From Acridotheres tristis (Eukaryota > Chordata > Aves > Passeriformes > Sturnidae), in assembly GCA_037013685.1 (NCBI GenBank), contig CM072886.1, positions 3,782,001 to 3,846,000 of the forward strand: DNA of 64,000 bases, written 5' to 3'. The translations under genes were made by a program, and so were the position numbers. The notes beneath the pieces were generated by a model. It did no database searches. It had not been told where the DNA came from and worked only from the letters and a program-made list of their open reading frames with translations. Of this stretch, positions 11,834-33,861 are shown one piece after another. Within the stretch, counting starts at the first letter, position 1; each line of letters starts with the position of its first letter.

Positions 11834-12090
11834 GGCACTGTCCCGATGCCATCCCTTCCTTGCTGGGCAGTCTCCCCATGCAATCCCTTCCCTGGTGCTG
11901 CTGCTGGCCATTCTCCTGATGCCACCTCTTCCCTGCCAGTCACTGTCCCGATGCCATCCCATCCCTTCTGGGCACTGTCCCGATGCCATCCCTTCCCTGC
12001 CGGGCATTCTCCCGATGCCATCCCATCCCTTCTGGGCACCGTCCCGATCCCATCGCTTCCCTGCCAGGCGCATTCCCGATGCCAGCCCAG
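11834..12090 (+). repeat. Degenerate minisatellite, about 30-40 bp unit
   Basis: About eight imperfect units built on CACTGTCCCGATGCCATCCC followed by a CCCTTCCCTG- or CATCCCTTCTGGG-type segment. Each unit contains the CCCTT motif, which suggests that the adjacent pure array expanded from one end of this minisatellite. It lies immediately upstream of the MYD88 core promoter. Confidence 0.85.
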
Positions 12091-12099
12091 CCCCATGCG

Positions 12100-12199
12100 C
12101 CGAGGCCGGGCGGGCAGAGCCGTGCGGGGGCGGGCGAGAGGCGGGGCGAGCCGGGAAGCGAAAGTACCGGCGAGGGGAAGTTGGGAGCGCGGCAGGGCC
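12100..12199 (+). promoter_or_regulatory. MYD88 core promoter and 5' UTR
   Basis: TATA-less, CpG-rich segment with GC boxes (GGGGGCGGGC near 12126-12135, GGCGGGGCG near 12140-12148) directly before the MYD88 ATG. This is consistent with Sp1-type initiation. The start site cannot be placed from sequence alone. Confidence 0.65.
12154..12165 (+). promoter_or_regulatory. IRF-element-like site upstream of MYD88
   Basis: GGAAGCGAAAGT matches the IRF-E consensus (G-A-A-A-S-Y repeated twice) at 11 of 12 positions. It lies about 35 bp before the ATG. From memory, mouse Myd88 has functional IRF-1 and STAT sites in its 5' flank. An interferon-responsive role here is inference. Confidence 0.5.
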
Positions 12200-21391
<9,192 letters not shown>

Positions 21392-21585
21392 TGCAATGTC
21401 CTGAGAGCTGGGTGCTTTTGTAACCTGTCCTGGCTGTGCCTTCGGACCAGGGGTGTCCTTGACACGGGGTCTTCCACCACTTCAGAACCTGGATCCTTGC
21501 TTGGAGCCTGAGACTGGGAACAAAGAACTCTCTCCAGCACTTCTTCACAACTCTGAGGGGAAATAAAGCAACTGTGTGGGTGTTC
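21392..21585 (+). other. MYD88 3' UTR (proximal form)
   Basis: From the stop codon to just past the first AATAAA. A GT-rich stretch (GTGTGGGTGTTCC) follows the signal, as expected for a cleavage site, giving a 3' UTR of about 190 nt. A longer form reaching the AATAAA at 24203 is possible. Confidence 0.55.
21562..21567 (+). terminator. MYD88: MYD88 polyadenylation signal
   Basis: Canonical AATAAA 171 bp after the stop, followed within 15 bp by a GT-rich downstream element. Confidence 0.65.
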
Positions 21586-24500
21586 CGGGTTAAGTCAGTG
21601 AGCAGCAGCCTCCAGCATTTGTGGAGTAAGCACTTTCACTAAAAATACTGAAAATACTCAGTTAAAGAGTGTCTGATACAGGAAGACTGTTGTTAGAATT
21701 AGCAAGACCTCAGAACCTCAAACTGCAGGTTTTGTCAATGTTTCAAAAGCTAAAGTAACATTGAGGCTTGTGGGAATTTTACAATATTGGACAGGTCTGT
21801 CTCTATTCAGGTCACTTTATACCAGCATTTAATATTCCCAGATATTACTAAATTTTTACTTCTCCTTCAGGAGAAATTAAATCTTAAAATGCATCTTTTC
21901 AGTGACAGTCCTTACTACACAAAGGAGGGGCTGCTGTTGCTCATTGACTTGACCAAAGTTTGCATCTCAGTGGGTCCAGATCTCAAATTCTTTCACCTTT
22001 AAAAGCCTTCCAAAACACAGCAGCTTTTGGGATGCCTCAAAGGCACAGGACTAAACACTGAATAAGGAGTGTATTAAATTGACATTTGGGCTGTTTAAAA
22101 TATGGAGGTGAATGTTATGTTAATATAGAAGAGCCTAATTTAATTAACTGCCACAATAATTACTGTATTTCTGTGACTAAGGCTCGGAGCAATGTCGAGA
22201 CTGCTCTGCTTGTTAGACTTGGCCTTGAATCCTGCCCATGACTTGTGGGTCTCATCAGTGCTCCAGGGTGGAGGTCATGAGTTCTACCCAAAGGAGTGTT
22301 TAAAGTGATCCATTGGTGTATTAAACAGATTTACAGTAAATATTGACTTTTTAAATTGGGGAAGAGAGGAATCTTGCTTATGTATCTGCAGTTGCTTGAA
22401 CTCTGCCCCGTTGTTCATTACTTCAGCCACTGACGCATGTTGATTTTACAGCTTAATGTTTTACTAGTTTACATTTTTAAGGTTGCATCTGGATATGATT
22501 TAATTTTTTTCAATTTTAGCTTTGTTTTAAAGCATTACCAGGGCTGATACAGAAATGTGCTCCTGCCCCCTCCCTCAATCTCCCTGACAGTGAATGATCC
22601 CTAACCAGGGATGCTGCCAAATCCTGTCTAGGTGCTGCTGCTGCTTCCTCTTGGCTAACAGCAGCAGCCCTTGACCTGAGCATGGTGAAACTCATTCACA
22701 CACATCATGTTGGCAGCAGGAGCCATTTTTGGATAGACCCAGGAGCTGGGTGTTCCTTTTACTTTACTGCTGCCATCGTGCCAAGGTGACATTTGCACCT
22801 TCGTGTCTTGCTAGAACAAGTGAGAAGTCTGTGAGCAGGGAGAGGAGGAAAGTTAAGTTGATGAGGGGTTTCTGAATAGTTTGTCTTCCTGTCCTATTGC
22901 CCTGGGGCCTCTCCTGCAGAAGTGGAGACAGCTGCTTGCCTCGGGCTTTCTGCATAATCGTTAAATGTTAATTATAGAAGAGCTTCAGGAGGCTGCTTGA
23001 TCCCCAGGCACTCCGGGGGCTCAGTGAATTCTCATACTCTGGAGAGTCTATAAACATCAATTATGGGTCATTACTCGCAGGACCGAAGCAAATTCCTCCT
23101 GCTTGGAGAGCTGGAAGGGCTCTGGTGGCTGCTGCAGGGGCAGCTGAGGCAGAGGAGCCCGTGCTGTGGACGCTAGAGGGAGGCCATGGCCCATGCCAGG
23201 GAATACAGGTGGGATGGGGAGACATGGCCAGGATGGACAGCAGGGCATGGAAAAAACACAGATGGGTTCTTCCTCTCTTGCCCTTGCTCCCCTTCTGAGC
23301 AAGGTATACCAAAACCAGCGAGAATTTTGGCAGCCTGAGCCTTGTGCGATGTCTTCCGAGTCCTGGTGGTTTGGGACTTGGTGTGTTGTATATGAGGGGA
23401 AAATAACAGCTGGGAAAATGATGATGTTTGTAATAGATGATTTGGTGATCCCCCAACAGGGAAAGTGCTGGTTCTGGAAGGGAAAGCAAACAGAGGAGCT
23501 GAATTTCTAAATTTTTTGAGTTCCAATAGATAAGTGCCATATTCCAGTCAGTGGTGAAAGATGTTGGGATCTTGTTACCACCCTGCTTGTGGTGCCCTGG
23601 CCCTTCTCTCTGCTTGGCTTGGATGCTGGGAAAGTCTTACTGTTATGGGGCTCTTGCTTTATTACAAGTTACAATGTATCTTATAGGCTAAAATAATTAT
23701 TTTGGGGTAAAGTGAGGTAACAGCCCTAAAACATAAAATACGCTTTAAATATGTATTCTCTTCTATATAAACCCCAGAGTTTATGCACTGTTACACTTTC
23801 ATATCTGCCTTGTCACATAAACTTGAAGTGTGACATTGTGAATGATACAAAATGTCGTTGCTGTGAACCATTTGCCCATTTCAGTGGCATTTGGTGTTCT
23901 CCTCCCCTCTTTCATGCTCAATGGAAGGTCAAAACTTTTGAACACCTTTAAAAAAGGGATTTATAAAATTGTGATGTCACAGGTTTTTTTCTATTTTGTC
24001 TCTGTCCCTCTCTGAAATTGTCTTAGTTGAATCTGTTAGTGCCAAATCATCTATTTTTATATATAGACATATATGTTTATAATAATTTTGTGTCCTGATA
24101 CAAAGGGGGAAAGCATCTGTCTTTATAGGCATTCAGAAAATAGACAATGTTTGTTTTTCTCCTCAAAAATCCAAACTTTTGCTACTTGTGAAAACATTTT
24201 AAAATAAAGAATGAAAACCCAGCAGACTGAATCTGTTTTGTGGGCATCCAAGAACAAAAGTGTGTCTCAAAATGAAGTTTAAATGAGGAATGAAATGGGA
24301 TAGTTCTTTATTTTCTTTTCATGTTTTGGATAAATGTCATCAGAGGGGGTGGTTGGCTGTGCCTGGGGAGAGAGAAATAGAGTTATATCATGCCAGGAGG
24401 AAATTTTATCAAGGAATTCTACTTCAGACACGTAGTTCCTCTCCAGGTCTTGTTTATGGGTTTGTGATCTGTGTTGCCATCCTGGATTTCTTCAGCCCTG

Positions 24501-27500
24501 GTGCCCATCAGGCTGGAGGGGATGGAAGCAGGGCTGTGCTGGGATGCTGCTCCTGTCCCACACCCTTTCTGGAGGCCCCAGCAGGGATTATGACAGCGCA
24601 GTGATCTGGGTGATTCTGCCAGCTTTATTTCCTTTGGCTCGCACTCAGTCCAAGCCAGGGACATAACTCAGAAAGCCAGCAGCTGTCGGGCCAAGGCCCT
24701 GCCACACAGGAAAAGATGAAGGATCACTAAATCACGGAAGTGTTGGTGGGAAGGAATTCCTGGAGGTCAAGGCCGAGCTGCTCTTCCCCATGGGAGGGGC
24801 CATACCCTAAGCCACTTGCAGGGATGTGTTCCCTATAGAGCATATGAAGTCGTGTCTCTGCTATGGCTGCTATGAACATATGGACAGCAGTATGGAAACC
24901 ATGTCTGGATAGATTATTCTAGATGGAAACTGCTGGCAAGAGCAGCCTGCCAGGAGGGTCCCATTCCCTGGAAGTGCTGGCATCCCACCACTCCCAGGGC
25001 AGCTTTACACACTCCCCTGTTCTGTGCTTTGGAGCAGTTAATGATTCTTTCCCATATTTGAGCCTGAGCTCTGGTTCAGGTCTGGTTGAGAGGTCCAGCA
25101 GCAGCGGCTCTTTTCCAGCTGTCATTCCCCTTTTGCTGAAGAAATATTCCCAGTCCTCTGTTTTACTTCGGTGCAAGAATGTTGGTACCATTTCCTCATT
25201 TACTGGAGGACAGTGTTCGCCTGGTAAAACTGCTGCACAATGTTCTCAGCTTCAGAAAGAGAGAGTGAGAGCTCAGTGGATCAAATTCCATCCTTCATTT
25301 TCACCAATGTGACAAGAGTTATGTTACTGTGAGGGACTGCTTGGTCCAGAGGGCACATTTACAGGAATAAAATTAGCATAAGGAAGAAAGAGTAATTATG
25401 CATAAAAAATACCTGGAAAAACGTTACTTGAGCACCCTGAAAACAGATTTTAATAAGGCAATAAAAAACAACCCCCACAAGGTTCACACTGCTGGGAAAC
25501 ATGCTCATAGAGTTTATTAAAGAGCACCTCTATCACGCCATTTGGGGCTTTACAACATGTGTTGTGCACAAATATTTTGCTAAAGGTAATTTTCTCTAGG
25601 TGTTACAACCATTTTTGTATCCCCACTAGGACTTTGAGATGACTTTGAACCCAACTCAACCTCTTGATCAGCACTATCAAGCCCAGCCCTGGGAAAACTT
25701 GTTTATTTTGCAACAAAATCTGCAGTCAGGGGACTGAATAGTGTTGTATTCTCTCTGGGGCTGTGCTGCACTATGAAAGTTTAATTAATTGGAGCTGTGT
25801 TTAAGTCTTAAGCAGTTCCAAAGTCTGATTTACAAACAATGCATTTTCTGTTCTGCAGCAGAATCCAGCTTAGCAGTATTTTTTCCTCATCCTGTTCCCA
25901 CTGATAAAGCTGCTCATGCCATGGTAGGTGTTGAGGCTGTCCTTGCCCACCAGACAGCCTGATCCTGCAGGGATGCATCCCTGCAGTTCAGAGCATGAAG
26001 GCTGTATCAGGTGCATATAGAGCTTCTCCAGCCTTGCAGCCAGTGGAGGGCTTTTGATTCCCATTTCCCCAATTCCTAGTCTTGTTTAGGGTGGGTTTTG
26101 GTGGGGCTGGACTGGAAGAACAGAATGAACATATCTGTATTGTCCATGAAACACTTAACTGTGGCTCTCTACAAAAGGCTGCTTGGAACTTTTTCCTCCT
26201 CCTGTTTGCACACGCTTTCCCACTGCCTTGGAGAGCAGGACAATGTGCAGCGTGTCGGGCTGAGCCCAAGGACAGCACAGCTGTTCCATCCTGTGCTTCC
26301 AAGCCTCCCCTTCCCAGCAAATATGGAGAACCCCCACTGAGGAGGCAGGTGGCAGATGGCTGGGAGCACAGAGGCGCTGGGAGGAACATGCCAGCATTTC
26401 CTCAACAGCCAAGCATCTAAACCCTCCCCAGACCAGAGAGATTTTGCACAGCTCAGTCCTTCCATGCATTCCTGCAGGGAAAGAGCAAAGCAGTGTGTCT
26501 GGCTGGGTGCCAGCCTCCAGGGAAGATGCACTGGGTCCTGCTGGCTCCTAAGGGGAGTGGCTGCTTATTCACCTGTGCCAAGAGAGCAGGAGGGCTCTGC
26601 AGAGGAGGCACTGGGTAACGTGGTGCAGGACCACGAGGAGAACCCTTGCTCCAAGCCCAGTGGGGATACAGAGGCTCAATGCTACCAATCTTCTGTGGTT
26701 TCTTAATGAAATCAAAGCCATGAGGTGATAAAATAGGTCTTTACTCACTGTTTAAGATGCTAGTCAGGAACTCACAGGGAATATGTTCAGGAAAATGTGG
26801 GGTTACCATGAAGTGAATTTTCACAAAGTTTTTGCAGCATTTTTTCTAACTCTGATCTTCAGCTGTGTCTGCCTTCTGTCTGTGTCAGCAGAATGAGATG
26901 TATGAGCTGCAAGACCTGAGGTGTTTAACTGCTCACGTGCCATTTCTGAGGCTGTTTCCTCAGAAACAAATAGTACTCAGGAGGGGAAAAACTGGGAAAG
27001 CAAATCTGGAGTTCCCTGTGCTCTTTCCTGTCCCACTGGAGCCATGGCAGACCCTGCAGCCAGCTTTACAGGAACATTTTCAAAAGTATTCAGAAATCTG
27101 GGTGATAGATTTAAAACTACTGAATCATAGAAGATTTAGTGTTTGACTTTTGGTAGGACTTGACAGAGACCCCTCTAGTGAAATATTCAGCAAAATGAGA
27201 TTTCAAGTGTTTTGAGCTGAGGAATAAATTGGACATTGGCCTTAACATATCACTGTCTCAGTATCAATAAAACTTTGCACAGGTATGTAAAGACCATAAT
27301 TTTTCAATACCAGTAAAGGGCTTTTGAGATCTTTAGAAAGGCAAAGAAGAGAAGCACCACATTTTTTTTACTTCAAATCTATTTAGTCTTAAAATTAACA
27401 TTCCCTGCTTTTCCTAACAGTTATTCTCTAGACTCCTTGGTGCCTTCACCTCTCCTAGCACTGCACCTGGCATCTGCTCGGCTGTGTTGTGTTTTTGAGC

Positions 27501-30500
27501 ATCGGGAGTGGAAGCTTTTCAGGTTCCCTCTCAGGATCTCGCCTCATCAGCATGCTGCTCTTGGCAGACGGTCTTGTCTTCAGCTCCAAGACATGCATAT
27601 TGATCAGTCATTTCCTTTTGTTACCTTGCATCCTGCCATCGATTTTAATTGTTCCCTACTGAAGAGGAAGCATTCAGTACACGTACAATTACCAACGACA
27701 AAATTTTTGCTTTCCACACCTTTTGCCAGGCGGTGCCTGCACTCAGCTCTCCAGAGCTGTGGATCTCTCCCCCTCTCAGCAGGCATCAATCTGCACAAAT
27801 CATGCAGCAGTCAATTTGTGTCTATTAAATCAATTTCTGATTCTCTGTGACAGCTTTCCCTGCCGCATGATTTCACACTTCAGCAGTTTGTTTCCGAGGT
27901 GCCATGTGGGTTTTTTTCTTTCTCGAAGGGGTGATGGTGATAATGCATTTCATTTGCGGATACCTTACTCGTGTCTTCCCAGACCCTCTTTCCTGGAAGA
28001 GGATTTTTCCTCTTTCCTGCTGCTATCCTTAAGGGACTTGTACAACTTCAAATGACTTCTAGTGAGCTTGTGGCTCCTCTTTGGATCCTCATCAGCTCAC
28101 AGGGCTGTTCCTGGGCTGTTCCCTGGAGCTTCCTGCTGCTGAAGTGGAACAGCTTCTCCAAGACAAAGCTGCAGCTTGGTCCTGTACCTCCCACCCCTAT
28201 GGTGCAAAATACCAAAGCTGGGAACTGCTGTGATTCATTAATTCTTCTTTCCAAGATGCCTTCTTAGATTGTTCCCATTTTTAAAAAGCATTCCTGCACT
28301 CTCAGAGGGCTTTCATTAAAAATATTTCCTGAAGGCTCTGTGTGGAAGGACCTTGGTCCCCTCCCACTGTTTCTCTGATTCTAGGTTTTCCTTTAGAAAC
28401 ACAAAAAGGATCCTATTTTTAGCAGCTAGCAGTCTATGGCACAGGAATTCATGAGTAGGGAGGAAAGGATGTGAACTATCCAAATACATTTTTTTTTCAA
28501 ATGAGGTCTCTTTACATTCCTATCACCACAGTAATAAGCCATGAGTCACTGTTAAACTGAACTATTAGACCATTATTATAAACTCATGTCACTAGAATCT
28601 GCTAATGTGAACCATAAACCTTGCCTGCCCTCTGCTTTGCTGGGTTCAAGAAGATATTGGCCATTTATAAGGATAAGAACAGTATTCTCTCACAAATTTT
28701 ATTCCCAGATGGCAAGAAGAGAATGAAATCTTATTAAATCCTATCTTTCTATTCCTAGGGTTTCTTTTCTCATTGCCTTTTAAGAGAACTCCTCTTACTT
28801 CACTGTAACATTACAAAAGAAGTTTTATTTTATTTCTTCAAAGGTTGCCAGCTGTAAATTGGGTCCAAGCACTCCCAGCTGAGAGAATATCCATGCTGTA
28901 CCACCTGGGAGCAGCAGTGTCACCTCCAAAAGCTGCTTTCTGTGCTCAGTCCTGCCATGGCCAACCCTCCCTGACACTTGCTGTTGTAGCAGACAAGTCC
29001 CACATGTCCCTGGTTACTTCAGTCTCCTTCTGAGGGTTTGTCAGGGGTTATATCTAGACTGAGTTTTTTCTTGAAGTGTTTTATTGAATAATAAAATGTC
29101 AAAATGGTCTTAAATACACACACAAAGCTTTACATCATAGAGCCAACAGTCCTTGGCCACCCTTCATCAGCTGCAGAAGAGTCAGGCCAGGCGTATCCAC
29201 TTGTCCATGAGGATCTGGCTGCTTCCACCAGCCTTATTTTGCACTTTCAAGAACCAGGGAAAAAACTCTGGAACACATTCTCATCCCTGTCTTGGTCAGC
29301 TGCTTAGAAAATGCTTTATGATGGAGATTTACCCTTCACAGAAGAGGCTGGTGGGAAAACCTTTCTGTCCTCAGAAGATGTAACATTCCCAGGGTGAAAA
29401 GAGGTACAGGCATGTGAAGTGTCTTTCATTGGCTTCTGTAAAGATAAAGAGGAATGAAGAAAGCATTATTGTAAACCAGAGCAGCGCAAGGGCTTATTAT
29501 TAAATGGTGGTTCAGGTATGTGTTAATCAAGATCTTGTTACAATGATTTCTCAAGCCTGGCATTGATTTTATATTAGATTGGAAGGAGGCAGCCAAGCTT
29601 TAATTTGTTACAGAGAGGGTTAAATGGCTTTCAATTTATATACTAAAAAAAAATCATAAACTGAAAAGAATAAGAAGAAAAGAACTTTTCTTGGTCATAA
29701 ACTCTTTGCTTGTTTCCTGGAGCTTAAAAGCTGGGGGATATTTTTAGTGAATGAAGTTAGAGAACAGCACAGAGTTTCTGTGGAGAGGCAGGGTGCTGGG
29801 ATGAGAAGTGTGTTTGCAGAGCAAAAGCTGGTTTCAGTAAACACCCTGTGAGAACCAGAATTCACCTGTTAAAACCGGGCCTTCAGCTACTTGACTTCAA
29901 AGTGACCTCAAAGCTGAATTTAAAATGGCTCAGTGACGGGGAGGAGATACAGGGTAGCACACGGATCACTTAGGAAAACCTGCTGGTGTGGTTTAGACTG
30001 GAATTTACCTTGTGGTTTGAAAACAACTGTTATTAAAAGCTTTCTCCAGTTGGAGGGTTTGAAATCACTCCTTCCTCCACTGCAGGGTCCTTACCGCATT
30101 TCTCCAAAGCAAAGCTGCCAGGAGAAACCCCTGGAGATCAAGTGCAGTGCCTGCCTTTGTTTGTTGGAGAGGAAACTGCCTTGTACTTAGTTAAGTAATC
30201 AGCTGCAGTTTGATAGAGTAAGGTCCCTTCAATAAACCTGGAAGTATTTCCATGAAGAGAGAACAGCAGGCAAATTCTGCAATGGAACAAGGTCAGGCAT
30301 TCTGCTCGAGGACATGGGCTCGCCCAGCTCTGAAGGCAATAAAACACCCATTGTTGGGCTTCCCTCAGCCAGGCCTGTACCAGGCAGCTCCACAGGCACA
30401 TTAACTCCACTGTTTGCACCAGCCCTGGGAGCCACTGCACTTACACACAGAGCTTTATGGTGCCTTAAAGAGCTTTATAACATAAACATGGCAACACATG

Positions 30501-33440
30501 CCATGGCCCCAAACACTGCTGACCTGCGACAGCAAATGTCTCTGCGTGGCTGTGCTGAAAGAGCAACTTTGGCTTAAATTCTAACAAGAAGAAAGTTATA
30601 TATCTGAGAGGCTACGTGACAAGAAAGATGAAATCTGCAGGGCCTCAGTACACAAATTGGAGTTTAAATTAGTTTTCCTTGACCCAAGCGTTCGCAGTTG
30701 TGATGATGGTCATAGAATCATAAAATAGTTTGGGTTGAAAGGGACCTTTAAAGGCCATTCAGCCCAACCTCCCTGCAATGAGCAGGGACATCTTCTACTA
30801 GAACAAGTTGCTCAAAGCCCCATCCAACCTGACCTTGAATATGTGCAGGAATGGGGCATTACCACCTCTATGTGCCAGTGCCTCACTGCCCTTACAATAA
30901 AAAACTTCTTTCTGATACCTCATCTAAACTGACAGTCCTTCAGTTTAAAGTCATTCCCCCTTGTCCTATTGCAATAGGCCCTACTAAAAAGTTTGTTCCC
31001 ATTTTTCTTACAGTAGAGGTGCTCCAGTATCTTTGTGGCCTCCTCTGGATTCGTTCCAACAGCTTCACGTCCTTCCTGTGCTGGGACCCTGGAGCTGGAT
31101 GCAGGTGGGGTCTCACCAGACTGGAGTAGAGGAGGCAGAATCACCTCCCCTGACCTCCTGACAAAACCCATCAAGGACCCCTTCCAGGTATTAAGGTAGA
31201 AATGTCTGTGCAATTAAAGGTAGCAATGTCTGTGTGCTGAGCATCAAAAACCAACCTGGGAATTAAACATCATTTTTACAATATTACATGGATGGAAAAA
31301 CCAAGCTAAGAGCTGGACAGTGCCAGTAAGTTTCACTGAAACAATAAGTAATTGGCCCAGAAAGGCAGGAAACCATGTGCCTTACGAGAAGGGGAGCATT
31401 TTGTGTGAGAGCTTGAGTTGTGTGCCTGGTGTGCCAAGGCTTTGGCAGTGGAACACCAGCCCCAGGATATCAGTGAAATGCAGGAGCCAGGAGAAAGCCT
31501 CCATTCTGCTGCAGAATCAATGCAGGAGGAGGGCTCTGGCTACCCTAATCCGTGGTGTTTTACTGGAAGTCAAAAAATTCAGGAAATACAACTCTGGAAT
31601 TTTTTTTTTCCTCAGGGAATTTTTTTTTCTCAGGCTACAGCCTTCTCACCTGAAAGACATCTGAAGTTTTTCCACTTCTCAGTCTCCCCTAAAGCCCGGT
31701 CCAGAGCGGAGGTGGATACACCAGGAAGCTGCTTTTCCACTTCACACTTCCACTAAAATTTCTTGTTATTACAAAAGAGCACTTGATTCAGCAGCACCAC
31801 TTCACAGCTCTTTTATAAATAGAGGCATTGCCTCTGCCCTGAGGAGCTCACAGCCTACACGAGACAGGCAAAATACAGCAAATCAGGAAAAAGAGGATGA
31901 GCAGAAGTGATGAAAGAGGAGAAGGTGCTGCTTGGAGGGCTGAAGCTGGCTAAGGAATAAAAGCTTTGGAATCCAGCTCCATGTTTTTATCCCTCAGCAG
32001 ACTCAGGTTGGAACAACCCACTAAATGAATGAGTGCCACAGCAACCCCTGACTTTTGAGACTCACAATGCTGAGTTCATTACAAAAAAATAATGCAAAAT
32101 TTATGAGACCTGGCATCTATGAGTGAATGAGAGATCTGGGTTTAAAAATATGGAAATGCATTTTTCATGGCAGAGCTGGAAAACTAAAATGTAGCATCTC
32201 TCTATCTTCACGTGGCCACTTGTGGTCTTGCCAGTGAACATTTTAAATTTTAGTTTCGATCAAAGCCTGTGGTTATTCTTAAAGAACAAGGCACATTGTG
32301 GACCTAATTCTACCCCAGTGGTTTAAACCAGTAAGAGTTCTGGCATTGCCTTCAGGGAGAAGGTTTTCAGCCCAGAATAAGAGAATCCAAAAGATGGTTC
32401 TGAATATAAAAGCATGTGGTAAAATTAAGTGTATAAGTCTCTTTTTGTTGGTGGTGCCTGGCTCAGATCCATTTTTAACATGCTGTTAGCTATCAGAAAT
32501 ACGACACTAGCTACCCGGGTGCCTGCTCTGGGGTAAAACCTGTTTTTAATTGCTATATAAACTCCTTTTATAACATGGTTAAAAGATCACAGAGATGGTT
32601 CCGAGCAGTAATTAAGGCATATTTAGCAAATATTAAAAATGGCTCAGCAGGGGAATGTTTAACACAGACAAGCAGGAAAACAAACAGCTTTTCAGTTGGA
32701 GGTTCTGCCTTATGACAGAGTTGTGGAGTGCTTGCACAGCAGTGAGCGAGATGGGGCTGTGGGGCTTTTTGTAGAACACAAAAAACAGAGTAGAAGGAAG
32801 GAGCCGGTGTCCTGCATTAGAGCACCAGTGAAAGCACTGTGGTCAGACCATGCCTTTGGCAGTGGCCCTCCACAAAGCCTGGTTCACCAGAGGCATCTCA
32901 GGAATTTGTCCTAATAAACTAAAAATACATGTAACTGGTGTTCTTTGACCCACAGAAGGGCCTGACATCAAGCCACGAGGAGAACAGTGACCAGCAAAGG
33001 ATGAAACCCGATACTGAGATTCCAAGTCGGTTATCCTGATGTTACAGTCCTGCATTGTAATAGTGAGATGCTGTTTTATCTCTTTTCATGTTGGGGAAAA
33101 AAAATAATCCTCAAACTACAAACAATTTAAATGTATACATATTAGAGAGAGACATCAGCCTTCGTGAGTGCATGGTGTCACTCAGCCTTGTATTCCTCTC
33201 TCTTTTAAATTTCAACTTGTTTTCCTCAATGACCATCAGATGTACTCCTGAATGCATCCAGGTAAAAAACCTCTAGGTTGGTGCGGAGCCTTAAAGCATG
33301 GGATGAGCGTGCAGGACATCTCCATGGGGGTGTTTGACATATCCACGAACGCTGGAACTGCAGCGTGGAGCGGAGAATTGCCCATCCTCGGGGGCTGCGA
33401 GAACACCAGGCCTCCTGACCCCTCATACTATTTTTAAACA
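21586..33440. other. MYD88-OXSR1 intergenic region
   Basis: About 11.9 kb without a gene that I can support on either strand. Open frames here (largest about 159 codons, minus strand at 23061-23540) lack splice context, known motifs or coding-like composition. It contains one antisense CR1 and an AATAAA at 24203-24208 that could end an extended MYD88 3' UTR. Several stretches look like candidate conserved non-coding DNA and are listed as findings. Confidence 0.6.
30711..31200 (-). repeat. CR1 LINE 3' fragment, antisense
   Basis: It begins with TCATAGAATCATAAAATAGT (the CR1 3' terminus in reverse), then GGGTTGAAAGGGACCTTTAA, CCCCATCCAACCTGACCTTG, and ends with GGTGGGGTCTCACCAGACTG. It is one of the longer copies in the window. 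Confidence 0.93.
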
Positions 33441-33680
33441 CGGAATGCGCATCCCTGGAGCGCCTGGGCCCGGCCCCACTCCCGCCCGCAGGCTGCGGGT
33501 CCCCTCACGGCAGGATCAGGCCCGGCCCCGCGGGCACAGGGACCCGGGAAACGCCAGCGCATGATTGACAGCCGCTCCACCAATAGGAACAGCGGATCCG
33601 GCAGCGGGATCGCTGCCCTCCCTGCTCTTAAACCGGCACCCGCTCCCGCCCTGTGCTTGAGGGCGGGGACGATGGGCGCA

Positions 33681-33692
33681 GCCGCCATCTTG
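33681..33692 (+). promoter_or_regulatory. YY1-type site, OXSR1 promoter
   Basis: GCCGCCATCTTG matches the extended YY1 core-promoter motif exactly (core GCCATCTTG). Confidence 0.6.
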
Positions 33693-33849
33693 TGTGTGGC
33701 ATCCCCGCCCTTTCCTCAGGGGCTCCTCCTCCGTCTTTCGCTTTGGAATCTCCCCTTGCCGGCCCGTCCCCGGAGGCCGGTAGTGGTAACGGGGCAAACC
33801 GTGGCGTAGTCACCTTCTGGCGGCGGGCGGGGAGTCGCCGCGCCACGCT

Positions 33850-33861
33850 CAAGATGGCGGC
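33850..33861 (-). promoter_or_regulatory. YY1-type site, opposite orientation
   Basis: CAAGATGGCGGC is the exact reverse complement of the site at 33681-33692, 169 bp downstream. YY1 motifs near initiation sites usually mark the start and direction of TATA-less transcription. Confidence 0.6.

Noticed and set aside
23061..23540. 159-codon minus-strand frame in the intergenic region
   Set aside because: No family resemblance, no splice or promoter context, and composition like the surrounding non-coding DNA.
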